Shown: one piece after another, positions 1 through 18,990 of the stretch
Layout of the letters: every line of letters begins with the position of its first letter
Position numbering within the stretch: position 1 is the first letter of the stretch
Origin: Mesostigma viride
Taxonomy: Eukaryota; Streptophyta; Mesostigmatophyceae; Mesostigmatales; Mesostigmataceae
Assembly (NCBI GenBank): GCA_009746045.1
Contig: RPFO01000175.1
Coordinates: 2,663,634-2,727,633, forward strand
DNA length: 64,000 bases
Direction of reading: 5' to 3'
Program-made: the position numbers and the translations under genes
Notes under the pieces: generated by a model
Told to the model about the DNA's origin: nothing
The model's database searches: none
The model's input: the letters and a program-made list of their open reading frames with translations, nothing else

Positions 1-364
1 GAGGGATTAAGTGCTGCAGGTAGGAGGTAAGAAAGAGAGTGGAAAGATAGAAGTGCTCGAGTGTGTGGCGCTGAGTAAAAGAGTTGGGGGGGGGAGAAGG
101 GAATATGCACATGTACAGTTTGGGAGTTAGCTTTCCTGCCAAGCGGGCTAGTCCCGTGTGTCTCGGTTGCAAGGGCTGCACGGCAGACTCATGTAGCGGT
201 GCCCTAAGGCTCATCAGCTTGTACCCTCACCAAGGTTTGGGCCAAGCTTTTGCTGCTGGGAATGCCTTTGTAGGGCATCCTGCGGGTGGGCTGCATCCTC
301 ATGCCGGTGGCCTGCCTTCAGGCATCCGTGCCAATCTGCCGTCGTGGCCTCATCACCCATACTA

Positions 365-508
365 CCGCCTTGTGCGCGTGGTGTATGCTGATGGGCTCGC
401 CATCATCCCTATTCTATCTCCCTATTCCTACCCCATCCGCCTTGTGCGCGTGGTGTATGCTGATGGGCTCGCCATCATCCCTATTCTATCTCCCTATTCC
501 GATCCTAC
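365..508. repeat. 72-bp tandem duplication in intron
   Basis: Two near-identical 72-bp copies lie head to tail (365-436 and 437-508), upstream of the first visible RanBPM exon. Both carry the same stretch containing GTGCGCGTGGTGTATGC. I see no coding signal in 1-665. This stretch is most simply an intron of the gene whose next exon starts at 666, with earlier SPRY exons lying left of the window. Confidence 0.8.
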
Positions 509-665
509 CCTACCCCCTTGTGCTCTGGCATACGACGGTTGACATGGCTTTCCAGTAGCTCCTACTTCCACTCACTACTGATACTGATACTAAGCTGTGC
601 TGGACGCGTTCATGGTTTGCTGGGTGTGCTTGTGTGACTACCTCCGGTTGTGGGAATCGTCGCAG

Positions 666-7300
<6,635 letters not shown>

Positions 7301-8262
7301 GCATGCTGAGAGCACCAAGCACGACCAGTTATCGACCCAACGAGTTAGCATGGCCTGAACAACCAGTAGTTATTTGGCATAGGACCACATGTGGTACTGC
7401 CAACCTAGCTATTCGACCTACCTAGGATATCGGGAGCCCATCCCTGTCCCTGGAATCGTCATTTTTTTTTTGCAATTTCCCTGTATTTGCGCTTTGTGGG
7501 AGCCCCGAGGTCAGCAATTTTCAAAGTGCTGCATGTCGCTGGGCATGGAGCCTGACGTACCAGCAACTCGGCCGGCATGTGCTAATGCTCGGTTAGGATC
7601 CACGCCTTGAAGCAGGGAGTGTAAATTTTGTATTGTATTTAACATGAATTCAATATCATGAGGTGGTAATTATGCTGTTTCGAGATTACTCACTCCAGGT
7701 TTGGAAATGCTTGCACGTAGTCATATGCTTAGTTTTCTAAAAAATTGTCCCATCATTATGCGATGTAGCCCCAGGGAACGTATTTTCTGATCAGAGACGT
7801 ATATTTATTAATTAATTATCAAGGAGACAACCAGCGCAGGCCAGAATCGGGAGAATCCGGACCATGGTAGCTCGAGCCTGCTGTTATCTTGTCCGCGTGT
7901 TCGGGTCGTTCAGGATGAATTCCCTAAATGAAGCTAGATAGGGCATAGCACGGCAAATCCTGATCGGTGCTAGATAGGGCATCAAGCACCCCAACGCGTG
8001 GTTGGACTCCGTTCGGATTGTCATGCGACTGATTCGTACATTTGCAAAGGACCATGTGCCGGCACATGCAATGGGGATTGATGGTGGGGCAAAAGCATGA
8101 TTGAGATGCCAGCATTTGGCCCATTTGTGGCCTTGTGCATAATCAATCATATCATACTTGTTCTCAGTTCTGAGACATGTAACAATGTAGTGATGATACC
8201 AAGATGCGGTAAGGGTTGTTGTATGCAGAATGTAAATGCAGATGTTACCTAACCCTTTGGAT
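7301..8262. other. No gene seen; 3' flank of RanBPM
   Basis: No coding domain is recognisable. A TGTAA motif at 7620-7624 could serve as a green-algal type polyadenylation signal for the RanBPM gene, about 320 bp after its stop. The stretch 7800-7820 is AT-rich (ATTTATTAATTAATTA). Confidence 0.5.
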
Positions 8263-10300
8263 GGATTAATTAATTAATTAATAGACACGTGACTGCGTCA
8301 CGTGAGCATAAGTCCTCAGTGGGAGGGGAACATGGGATGGAATGGATGGTGTAAGCTATCTAGGTCCTAGTTACAGGGGTGTGGGCACCACGGCCCGAAT
8401 CGCTATGAATGCCATACTTGGTCACACGCGGAGCCCCCACAGGCTTGGGGGTGGTCTCCTTCATCACTACTTGCCATCTATCCTTGCGCACCATCTGCCT
8501 CCATATTACAGACAAACCAGGAGGCTGCCCGGGGGTGAGCCCGTCACGTCTAGTGTAGCACATGTCCATGCCGAGTCTATCACGAAATGTCCACGGGTGG
8601 CGGCCCTGCCGCGCGCGGCCGGGGGCACGCCAGGTGAGGACATATCGCCCAGGCTGGGCGGGCTTGGTGCCAGCTAGTCTATCTGAGGTATCTACCTGAT
8701 CTGTGCGGGCCAGGTGCCCGGCTAGGCCCAGGCGCCTGTGCCTAATAATGTGGGAAACATAGGGCAAATCAGCGTACAAATCCTCATTACTAATGTGCAA
8801 ACCAAAGGGGATGTTAAGGGCCTTGCGCAGCATCTTGGTGACGGCGCCGTCGAGTCGTTGCTCCAGCTCCTGCGTCAGTGCCCACGTCTCGGCGCCGTAG
8901 GTCAGGATCGTCAGAATGACGACCTTGAAGAGGTCACGCTTGACAATCCGGGGTAGGGCGGGGTTGCTCCACCAGCAGCGGTGGTCATGGAGGTGCGCCC
9001 ACGCCATGCCGATCCGTGTCGTCAGGTCGTCCTCGCAGTCGGGAAGCCAACTGCCGAGCAGCTCAGGAAGCGGCCTGAAGTAGGGTAGCTGACCTCGGTG
9101 TCGTCTAAGAGGCGGAGTGTGGATGGGGGCCCCGTGCCATCCATGCCAAGGGCCAGGGCCTCCGTTTTGGGGCTGATTTCTAGAAGTACCAACCGCCCGA
9201 GCCTCGAGCGCCAGGCAGTCCAGCCAAAGTTGGGCAGACTCCAGCTTCTCGATGAGCGTGATGTCGTCGGCATAAATGAGGTCAGCTAGTAAATTCTGCT
9301 TGTTAGTCGGCCCCCCTTCCCCAAGCTCGTTCGCGATTGCTAGGCCAGGGGCACGGCCTGCAATGCTAGCAAAGCGAGCTGACGTGCCGGGCGCATAACA
9401 TAATCCACTACAATAATAAACAGGTACGGCGACAGGACGTACGCAACCCTGCCAGACGCCGGTCTGCAGTGGGCATGCATGGCGGGGTAAAGCCGTGTTG
9501 AGTGCGCACTGAAGTGGTCGACCCCTCATACAGCGTGCGGATGACGGTAATCAGGGGAGTGGGGACGCGAGCGCGAGCAAGTACTGACAGCCTATAGAGC
9601 GTCCGAGAGGACAGAATCAAAAGCCTTGATGAAGTTGACGAAGATCAGGATGGCGGGAAACTCACCAGGTTGTAGGAGAGCGATTCCTCGAAGAGGCGAC
9701 GCGCGACGAAGACGGCCATGACGGTGCATGTTGCGCCCAGGACGAAAGCCCATTTGACTTTCCCCTAGGTGACAGTCGAGAGCAGAACGAAGGCGGTTGA
9801 GGATCATGCGCATGAACAACTTGAGTGCGGCGCTCTGGATGCAGACTCCTGGGTAGTTCAATGGCGGGGTCGTCAGGGGAACCTTTGTTTTTGTACAGCA
9901 TAATACGGTAGCTGTGCTGCCACTCAGGAATCGGCGGCGCGTCGGCAAGCAGGATCCGGTTACAGACGTCAAGCAGGAACCCCGTGAGCGCCGCCGCCGT
10001 CAGCTTAATCACCGGGGCGGGGAGCTGGTCAGGGCCAACGGCGGCGTAGAAGCGGAGTTGCTTGGCAGTGGTGCTCAGCTCGATCTCGGTGAACGGCGGT
10101 AGCTCCTTGGGGTCGGCCAGGGGTTCCGTCAGGGCCGGGTACGTGTATTCCTGCTCAGCGGCGGGCGGGTGGGTGCATGGCGCAGGGATGTCCGGCAGGC
10201 GCCACTGCCAGGCGCGCGGCCGCCAGAGGGCCAAGCGGCGGAGGCGGCGGGGGGGCGCCGAGCAGCCGGGACTGGGAGGAATACCACTGGTCAAGATGCT
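8263..10300 (-). mobile_element. RTE-like LINE, degraded copy 1
   Basis: Minus-strand reverse-transcriptase remains lie in at least three frames between about 10294 and 8360. Order from the N-terminal side: a region with YKNKGSPDD, the RT block MGFRPGRN, motif A written FVNFIKAFDSV, motif C LIYADDITL, then the C-terminal signature YGAETWAL and GLAGHLARTDQVDTS typical of RTE/CR1-type clones. Motif A has Asn where the catalytic Asp belongs, and the frames are broken, so it is inactive. The 5' end including the endonuclease is missing. On its 3' side (low coordinates) lies a TTAATTAATTAATTAA tract (8265-8282), which could be the simple-repeat tail these elements carry. Confidence 0.85.
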
Positions 10301-10370
10301 GGCTGGTTGATTGGCTGATTTATTGGCTAGCTGATAGATTGGCTAGCTGCATGGTTAACTGGCTGTTTGG

Positions 10371-10740
10371 TGGGCGGGCGGGCGGGCGGGCGGGCGGGCG
10401 GCGGGCGGGCGGGCGGGCGGGCGGGCGGCGGGCGGGCGGGCGGGCGGGGGCGGGCGGGCGGGCGGGCGGGCGGGCGGGCGGGCGGGCGGGCGGGCGGGCG
10501 GGCGGGCGGGCGGGCGGGCGGGCGGGCGGGCGGGCGGGCGGGCGGGCGGGCGGCGGGCGGGCGGGCGGGCGGGCGGGCGGGCGGGCGGGCGGGCGGGCGG
10601 GCGGGCGGCGGGCGGGCGGGCGGGCGGCGGGCGGGCGGGCGGGCGGGCGGGCGGGCGGCGGGCGGGCGGGCGGGCGGGCGGGCGGGCGGGCGGCGGGCGG
10701 GCGGGTGGGCGGGCGGGCGGGCGGGCGGGTGGGTGGGTGG
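10371..10740. repeat. (GGGC)n microsatellite, 370 bp
   Basis: An almost pure GGGC tetranucleotide run with occasional one-base slips (GGC units) starts about 70 bp beyond the truncated 5' end of RTE copy 1. Arg/Gly/Ala and Pro/Ala/Arg frames through it are artefacts of the repeat. Confidence 0.98.
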
Positions 10741-11413
10741 ATAAACTGAGGAAGTGCTGAATTATTAGAAGCGATAATCCCTTAGCAATGCCAGGAGTGT
10801 ACAACCAAGTTCCCTCCATGCACTGCACCGTTATCCTGATCAATAGAATTTAGCTTCGTGGTGATCATCAGAGTGAAGACGACGTCATCGCCACGAGCAG
10901 GGTCTCCATCGTCGTACATGACCCTGGCATCTCTGAGCCCTAATCTAGGTGTTCCATCCTCGTGCTCGGGGACGCCCAAGAAGTAAAAGGCACGATCGAT
11001 CATCTAGCTAGATCATCGCGGGAAAGCTTGCCCTGAAATATGTACATGTTCATTTTAACACCCCCCCCCCCTCCCGCCTGCACACTCGCTCCGGGCTTGT
11101 CGCAAACAGCCAGTTATGGTAACTGGGTTGTCGCCTGACGTCATGGGCACGATCGACCACAGGCGACTTACGTAGGCCAGGCGGTGTGGGACGGGGTGGG
11201 ATGGTGGCCGGTGGGACGTCTGGCCGCCTGGATTTTCAGACTTCCAGTCGTGCGCGTAAGCGCGTAGTTGCGGCTAGTCCCGCATGCGCACACCACGTGT
11301 TTAAGTTACGCATTTACGTCAAATTTACGACTTAAATCTCATACGTAAATTAATTATTAACTAATTAGACAATTAGACACGTGCTCCCGTTGGGGAGTCA
11401 CGGAGCATTAACC
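10741..11413. other. No confident gene; one 73-codon minus-strand frame
   Basis: A small minus-strand open frame (11003-10782) reads FYFLGVPEHEDGTPRLGL and looks compositionally like protein, but I recognise no family and see no supporting splice context. A 27-bp motif at 11381-11407 (GTGCTCCCGTTGGGGAGTCA and on) recurs exactly at 22669-22695, marking a dispersed repeat. Confidence 0.35.
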
Positions 11414-12634
11414 CCGATGGATGGATGGATGGATGGATGGATGGGTGCAAACAGTCTTACCGGTCTAACCTATCTACAACATATCTATCGACAACATCTA
11501 TCTACAACAACTAGTCTAAGCTCTCTACCCTAGGGGACCTGTCTGGCGTGCCTCCCGTATGTTTGCACACGTGCGCGGGCGCTAACCCACGGGAGGGGAT
11601 TCATTGTCCTCTATAACCTGGGCCCACTTGGCCTTGTCCATCATCTTGTTCCAAATCACGGAGAGACCTAGCCCCCCCATGTCTGCGACTAGCTGTTCTT
11701 TGAAGGTGCGGGCCTTGCGGCGGCGAGCATTGCTGGGCCCGGCCCACGTAAGGAGGTGCCGGCCAGGCTGAGCTGGGCGCAGCCCCGCGGAGGGGCCACA
11801 TGAGGTGTCTACCTGGTTGGTGCGAGCTAAGTGCCCTACTAGCTGCAGGCACCGCCGACCAGTGCTGGTGATGTATGGCATGCCGAGGTACAGGTCCTCA
11901 TTGCGAACATGAGCAGCATAGCCGTACTCGGAAAATGGATCGCAGCATGTTGGTGACCGCGCCGTCCAGCTTGCGGGCCAGGTCCGACGCGGCGCCGGTG
12001 AGGGTCCACGTAGACTCGGCCCCGTACGTAAGAACAGGGAGGACGAGGTCCGACCTTGAACAGGTCCTGTTTCTCTATCTTGCCCAGGGGCTTGCGCCAC
12101 ATATGCAGGGCCCAGTATTGGCGTAAAGCGTGCCAGGCGAGGGAGATGCGGTGGTCCACATCGGCCTCGCAGCTGGGGAGGAGGCTGCCCAGCAACATGA
12201 CGCGGTCCCGATACAGGACTCGTGAGCCGTCAAGGAGAAAGAGGGCGGACGGTGGCTGAGTGAGCCCAATCGCCAGAGCCTCTGTCCTCTTGCTGACCTC
12301 CAGCCCCACTGCACGGGCCTCAATAGCCAGGCAGTCAAGCCACGTCTGCACGTGCTCAGTGTCCTCGAAGAGGGTGGTGTCGTCTGCGTAGATGATGTCC
12401 GCCAGCCGAATCTCCGATTCCGCCCCGTCATGCCAGAAACGGTTTTCGACCTGCACCCCTGGTTCCCTACCCACGATGCGGGCAAATCGCTTGCGCGCCT
12501 GAATCATTACGTATTTGACCACAATACTGTAATGAACAGGTAGGGCGACAGCACGCAGCCCTGCCACACACCCTTCTGTAAAGGGCATGGTGGCGCGGTC
12601 CCGTAGGAAGTGCGCACCGAAGTGGTGGACCCTT

Positions 12635-13223
12635 AGTTAAGCTGGACACACTTGCGTGTGCTCAGCTTTCTGACGCGACCATTGGGTTCATAATTCATCA
12701 TGATTGTCTTTATTCATGGACAACAATAATACTGGCTCTTAGGTTGCGTTGACCATGAGGTCAACAACCTTGTCGGTCCAATTCATCCGATGGAGTCAAA
12801 TCAGATAGATACCACTGCCTTGCGCAGTAATTCCATATAATGCTTTTCGCATCCACTTTCCGTCCGTCAACGCAAGTCAGCAACCATTTGCGTCAACAAA
12901 TCCAGTACGTCGGATCCACGTCAAACATCTGTACTATGGACCCTTCTAGAAGCTCATTGCAGCAACCAACTACTCAGCACTGCGGATACTTGATGCACAC
13001 AGGACCTTGCTTCCGCATCATGCCTGTCCGGCGTTCAACCTCATGGCGCCGCGCCACAAGCGTAGATACTACCAAGGATAATATATACAGCTCGGATCCT
13101 TAGTAGCTGGTTGGCTGCTACAGATCTTTGCTTGTTGTACTATCATTTATTGGCCGATAGTAGTTCTTTCAGCGTTGTACTAGTTTGTACTAACTTGGCC
13201 ATCCTGAGCCACCCGGCTCAACT
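12635..13223. repeat. Left LTR of the LARD-like element
   Basis: A 589-bp copy of the repeat at 17624-18218, differing only by a couple of short length changes. It abuts the CCCTT target duplication on its left. Confidence 0.9.
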
Positions 13224-16012
13224 CCAGCCCACATTTCAAGTGCGAAATAAGACCGGCATCAGTGATGTATTGGGAGGTGTTTAAACCCCCGTTTTTTCGG
13301 CCGCATCCGGGATGACGGGCTTATTTCACATAGTGGAGCTGCTTTCCTGCAGCTGGCCAGGCACGCTTCAATTTGCAAAACCTAGGCCAGAGAGGAGAAA
13401 AGTTACTTGGCCGATATCTACTCAATCGTCAGATTGTTATAACCAGACTGTTGGTAGGAAAAAACCCTTATGGTAAACAGGGACCAAAAAACCTACCCAA
13501 GGGGCATTAGCCGAGGCCCACAGCCGGCTATTACAAATCTGACATGCACGGTTGCCCCTTTCGTTGTAATCACAGTACTAAGGGCAGCCACCGTATCAGT
13601 CAACCCCAGTTTAGACTTTGGGCAGTGCATGACTGACATCCTCGGGCATAATTCTACATCCAGCCCGGCAATCTGGTCATCGGCCAGATTAGTTTCCAGA
13701 AGAAATATTTGGCAAGAAATTTATCTGATGACATGCAGACCGGGGTTTATTCTTCCCGATCAGGGTCCATGCCACTTCACGAGGGAGTATATTACCATCC
13801 ATGTTTTGACATCCCAGCCACAGAGCCACTACATGCATGGAATTCTTTTGGCTGAGGTTATATCAATCATTCCCTTTCGGCACCAAGACCCATTCTTCTG
13901 GGCTATCACTGGTTTACAATGAAGTTTCAGTCCTTTTCAGGGACAACTCCAATGTGTTCCTCCAGAAAATATAGTAGACTTGTAATCATCAGGCTGTCAT
14001 CCCTTACGGGGCTGGCCTGGCATTCACTGTTTGCACATCACCCGCTTATGGAACATCAGTACTGTTTGCAGGCGAAATTATCCTTGGAGGGATCTTATCA
14101 TATTGCATGGGTCGCCTTTGTTACCAATTCAAAACCTGCACCAACAAAGGGTGTAATAATGATGATGTGCAGCTGTTATGCAACAGCTTATTCTCCCTTT
14201 GTTCATCACAGCTTATTCTGAGCCATGGCATTTACTGGAATTTCATCCAGTTCCCATGTAACGTCTTGCCATGCACCCAGCACACCTGGGCACGTACAGT
14301 ACCCACAACCATCAGCCAGGGGAATGTCATCCCTGCAGACATGGTTGGGTTTTGCTTTACGCAAACTGAGTGCTTGCTTGCTGATAATCCATAGTATGGA
14401 AAAGCTGACCAATTACAATTGGCCCTTCACATCCCTTTTCCTTCTTCTAGTAGGGACATGGATATGCTATCAAGTGTTGCCTGGCTCATCAAGCCTTCAG
14501 GCCATCATCACGTACGGAATACCAATACTTGATTTATGCTTATTCATCTTCTCATTCTTCTGAAATTTTACTAGAGGATATTTCTGCAAATATCCACTGC
14601 AAATTCAGCAGACATGAGTAAGGAAACCCTTCCTTATAGGGGCCAATGCCACCTGAGGGTACGCTGCAAATTTTTTAAGTGTGTCAGACAGAGAAAGATT
14701 TCCCTGCCACATGGACGGCTGCAGTCCATCCATTGGGTCATGATTTTGGGGCAGATCCATTGATGACCCCTTCCTGTTGACAACAAGGAGGAAGCTGTCA
14801 CAGGGCATTCACAATTGGCTGAATGTTCTTTGCCAGCTGTGGACAACAGGCGACTGAACCCATAGCCCGCCTCTTAAGAAAATGAGCCTCACTCAGCCTC
14901 GCCTCTTCACCTACCGTGGCCCCCGCAGGGAGTGCAATGCCACACCCCGGCTCTACAAAACTCCCTCCATGAGATGCAGTCATAGGGCAGGACAAAGCAA
15001 CCCTCATCTGTTCGTCATCCTGTTGCGCACCAGTCAGATCAGATTCAGATGGTCCCCCCTGCATTGCCTCTTGCCATGTGGGTAGCAGACCGCCGAGTTG
15101 GGTTTGGCTTGGCTTCGCTTGGTCCATCTCTTGACGTACTGATGGGACGACCAGTTTACGTTTGCCCAGGTCAGCATTCATTCCATTGGGCGCCCACCAC
15201 TGCCCGGCAAGTTGGTTTGATCCTGTGCCAAGATACGTGATTGACCGCTTTTACATGGCCTACCACGCTCCACATCAGTAGTTTTGTGGCCTACTTTCAG
15301 ATGTCCTTGATGTAGGATATCTCATACCCCCTCCCAAATACTGAAGGAGGCCGCCCTCCTTATAGGCCTAGTCAGCCCGACCCTTTCAACGCACAGCCCT
15401 TTTGCATTTGCTCTTTCATTCAATGCAGCTCATGAAGCACATGCCATTCCGAGGCTGCACTGAACTCAAAGTAGGCAGAGCCTATCTCAGGCCCTTCGAC
15501 TCATGGTACCTGTTATCGTCACATCACCCCTGACATTTGTAGGGGGTTTCAAGACAGCAGGTTAGTATATAAATACTATCCTGCTCCTTCTCATGTTGGC
15601 TTTATTAATCTTTGTATGCTGGGGCTCAAAACCATCTGGTACAAAAAAATATAAGGCTCTTGAGTTCAGGCAAGCTTCTGACCTCCAAGATAGCCCAATC
15701 ACATGTTGGTCAATGTAGCTACCAACAAAGAATGTGCCCCAAGCACCAGCTTGTAACCGGCCAGACCACCCATGCAATATAATTCACAGTCTTCTCCATT
15801 GTCCAAGGAAAAGGTACACATAAACCTCATCCCATAGATATAAGGGGCTTCAAGGTGATCTGTATACGCATCACACACACATCCACACTTGGCCATTACA
15901 GGATTTCTCTTTGCGACCAACATCCCACCACGTTTAACATGTGGCAGAATTATTCATGAACATGGTCACAGCTTATGTTCAAGATTTGGCCAGTGTCGAC
16001 ATGCAACCACCA

Positions 16013-16150
16013 AATAACATCAGCCAAAAAAAACTGTCATGGCTGGCTTTATTGAGACATCAACCATCAGCCAAATAAATGTCATGGCTGGATTTCTCAT
16101 GACATCAATCATCAGCCGAATAACTGTCATGGCTGGATTTCTTGTAACAG
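16013..16150. repeat. Three tandem units of about 57 bp inside the LARD-like element
   Basis: The phrase CATCAGCC..AA..TGTCATGGCTGG, followed by a TTT-rich stretch and ACATCAA, is repeated three times with small changes. It is non-coding. Confidence 0.7.
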
Positions 16151-17623
16151 CAATCATTCAGGCAGAATCTTATGATACCATCAGCCGTTGCAGCACCGGC
16201 TGTCAATGACCCCCGTCACAGGTACTGGGCCATCATTCCATGTGGGCTGAAAAACCATCACCATTCCCACGAAAACCATTGCCTGAAATGATCAGGGTAT
16301 GCAGGCTGTACTATATGGGCTCCATCTTACGTGGTTCCCCTTCAGGATTGATCACACCTAACCCTGGAAAATTCAGTCTTCTGCCCAAGCCCTTAGCATG
16401 GGGCACAACCACACATAGGCTGGCAGGCAATTAATCTATCTTCACGTGTTGCATGAGCCATATGCCTAGAATCTCCTTAGGCATGCATTCATGTGGCTTC
16501 ATGGATTTCAATCATGCCCATGGTTGTATAGACGCCATCAGCTGGAAAATGCACAATCATTAGGCACTGTCATCCAGCTGGACATCAACGAGGATTCTTA
16601 CCATGCCTGCGCACAAACCACACGCACTTTTGCATGATAGACAACAAAGGAAAAGAAAATAGCAACAAAGCATCTGGGCTACACAACCAGACTTCCCAGG
16701 AAAGTTTTGGAACCAACCAGCAAATAACCATACACTGGAAGACTTCTTGACGCACCACAGCATCAAGGCAAAGAGGAAAGAAAATCTTTCATTCAAGCAT
16801 GCAGAATATACTGTGCCCTGAAGCCAAACGTAAAGCTTTCTGGCTTCAAAAGCCGCTGTTGAAAACACAAGCACATCAATCAACGCAAAGGCTCATGATT
16901 GCAAAATTCAGCAGGCGCTTTAAAACAGCCTAGCTAACGTTAGAAACCATTCGCCAGCTTTAACGAGGAATAGACGTCTCAAGAGCTGACGTTTTTATTC
17001 GTAAAGAAAATCCGCCACCTTGCAGGATTTCCTCTTGGTCGAGACAGCTATAACAACCATCTCACCGAACTCACGAAATCTTGAAAAGAAAACATGCAGG
17101 GCACTTACACGCATCAGTCGAATACAAACCGTGCACAAACCAGCGCAGTTATACCGCCGGTGCTGTCCCGGGAAAGAAAAGAAGGCCATGACGGATGTAC
17201 ACCGCCGTCCGTGACCACCTTGATGACCCGCCTTGCAAACAAGGCTTGTAAATTCCAGCTTGCACGACTTCAAGCGTTTACTTTCGCACAGTAGCTCTCG
17301 GATCCATTCCGGTGTTTTACACCATGATGCGGCGCTGGCCTTAACCACACGCCTCGATGAAGAGCTAAGCCGCTGCGGAAATTTTGCGTCACAGCGCTAT
17401 GTAACTTTCAGCCCGTCACAAGAGCTTACCGAAAATTTCTTGTCTTGCCCAAACCATGGCTGGCCGATACCCAATTATCATCAAGTGAGCTACGGCTAAC
17501 CACTGACGGACTTCTTGCATAGAATTCGTCAAGGCGACCAGACCGACTCCAGAAAATTTAATCGCCTTCCATTTTCACATCAGCTCTTCATCACTGAAGG
17601 TTGCAACGAACCCTCCCAATACA

Positions 17624-18218
17624 AGTTAAGCTGGACACACTTGCGTGTGCTCAGCTTTCTGACGCGACCATTGGGTTCATAATTCATCATGATTGTCTTT
17701 ATTCATGGACAACAATAATACTGGCTCTTAGGTTGCGTTGACCATGAGGTCAACAACCTTGTCGGTCCAATTCATCCGATGGAGTCAAATCAGATAGATA
17801 CCACTGCCTTGCGCAGTAATTTTCCATATAATGCTTTTCGCATCCACTTTCCGTCCGTCAACGCAAGTCAGCAACCATTTGCGTCAACAAATCCAGTAGT
17901 AACGTCGGATCCACGTCAAACATCTGTACTATGGACCCTTCTAGAAGCTCATTGCAGCAACCAACTACTCAGCACTGCGGATACTTGATGCACACAGGAC
18001 CTTGCTTCCGCATCATGCCTGTCCGGCGTTCAACCTCATGGCGCCGCGCCACAAGCGTAGATACTACCAAGGATAATATATACAGCTCGGATCCTTAGTA
18101 GCTGGTTGGCTGCTACAGATCTTTGCTTGTTGTACTATCATTTATTGGCCGATAGTAGTTCTTTCAGCGTTGTACTAGTTTGTACTAACTTGGCCATCCT
18201 GAGCCACCCGGCTCAACT
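17624..18218. repeat. Right LTR of the LARD-like element
   Basis: A 595-bp copy of the repeat at 12635-13223. It is immediately followed by CCCTT and then by the resumed LINE reverse-transcriptase sequence. Confidence 0.9.
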
Positions 18219-18990
18219 CCCTTCATACAGGTTGCGGATGACAGCAAGAAGGGGGCGGGGGATCCGGAATATAGCGAGGATGTCCCATAGCGCACGCCAG
18301 AACACTGAATCGAAGGCTTTCATGAAGTCCACCAACACAAGGTGCAGAGGGGACTCACCAGGCTGAAGGCGTTGCAGTTCTTCCACAAGGCAGCGAGTAG
18401 CGAAGAGCGCCTGTACTGTGTTGCGACCTGAACGGAAGCCGTGCTGAGTCTCGCTGAGGTGGCCGTCCAGGGCCGTGCGCAGGTGGTTCAGGATGAGCCG
18501 CATGAGAAGCTTCATGAGGGGGGCACTTTGGATGCACACGGTCCCTCTATAGTTACCGGGGTCGGCTGGCGACCTCTTGTTCTTGTACAGCATCGTGCGA
18601 ACTGAAAGCTGTGTTGCCAGGACTCTGGGGGTGGTTGCGACGACAGCAGAATGCGGTTGCAGATGATATCCCGGAAGACGGAGCAGCATGAGGCACCAGT
18701 GTCCTCGAACTCGGATGCAAGTTTCACTACTACCGCGGCCGGAATGTCGGAGTCGGTGGCGGCGTCGTAACGCAGACGTTGAACCGCCTCCGTGACCTCG
18801 CGGGAGGTGAAAGGAGGCAGGTCTGACGGGTCGCCAAGCGGGCCGATCAACGGGGGGACTAGGTAGTCAGCCGCTGACCAGGGCGGGGCCGGGGGCCCGG
18901 CGGTGCCGCCGGCCAGGGCAGCCGGGCGGGCGGCGGCGGCTGGGAGCAGGGTCGGGGGCGGCGCAGCTCCGACTACATTTCGCCGCCTAG

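Larger units (their letters stand above)
12635..18218. mobile_element. LTR element without recognisable pol (LARD-like), 5.6 kb
   Basis: Direct terminal repeats of about 590 bp (12635-13223 and 17624-18218) enclose 4.4 kb. A 5-bp target duplication CCCTT stands at 12630-12634 and 18219-18223, inside RTE copy 2. The repeats start AGTTAAGC and end GCTCAACT, an imperfect short inverted pair instead of TG..CA. They are nearly identical, so insertion was recent. No gag, protease, RT or integrase is visible inside; a few anonymous frames (for example 13470-13922 on +) have no family I know. The element looks structurally whole but non-autonomous. No clear primer-binding site or polypurine tract fixes its strand. 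Confidence 0.85.
11414..18990 (-). mobile_element. RTE-like LINE copy 2, split by an LTR element
   Basis: Two blocks of the same minus-strand LINE flank a foreign insertion: 18224-18990 (N-terminal RT part) and 11582-12634 (C-terminal part). The first holds LHLVLVDFMKAFDSV (motif A with intact Asp) and ends in NLYEGS. The second resumes at TTSVRTSYG and holds IIYADDTTLF and QLVGHLARTNQVDTS. In copy 1 the same residues are continuous (LYEGSTTSVRT), proving one interrupted element. The 3' side ends at a GGAT tetranucleotide run (11417-11444), probably its tail. The copy is 5' truncated near 18990 and carries several frame breaks. Confidence 0.88.

Noticed and set aside
10177-10843. Gly/Arg/Ala and Pro/Ala/Arg frames on both strands
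   Set aside because: Artefact of the GGGC microsatellite.
10782-11003. 73-codon minus-strand frame as a real gene
   Set aside because: Protein-like composition only. No family, no start context and no splice partners.
13470-17348. Frames inside the 5.6-kb LTR element as gag or pol
   Set aside because: No zinc knuckle, protease, RT or integrase signature could be found in any frame.
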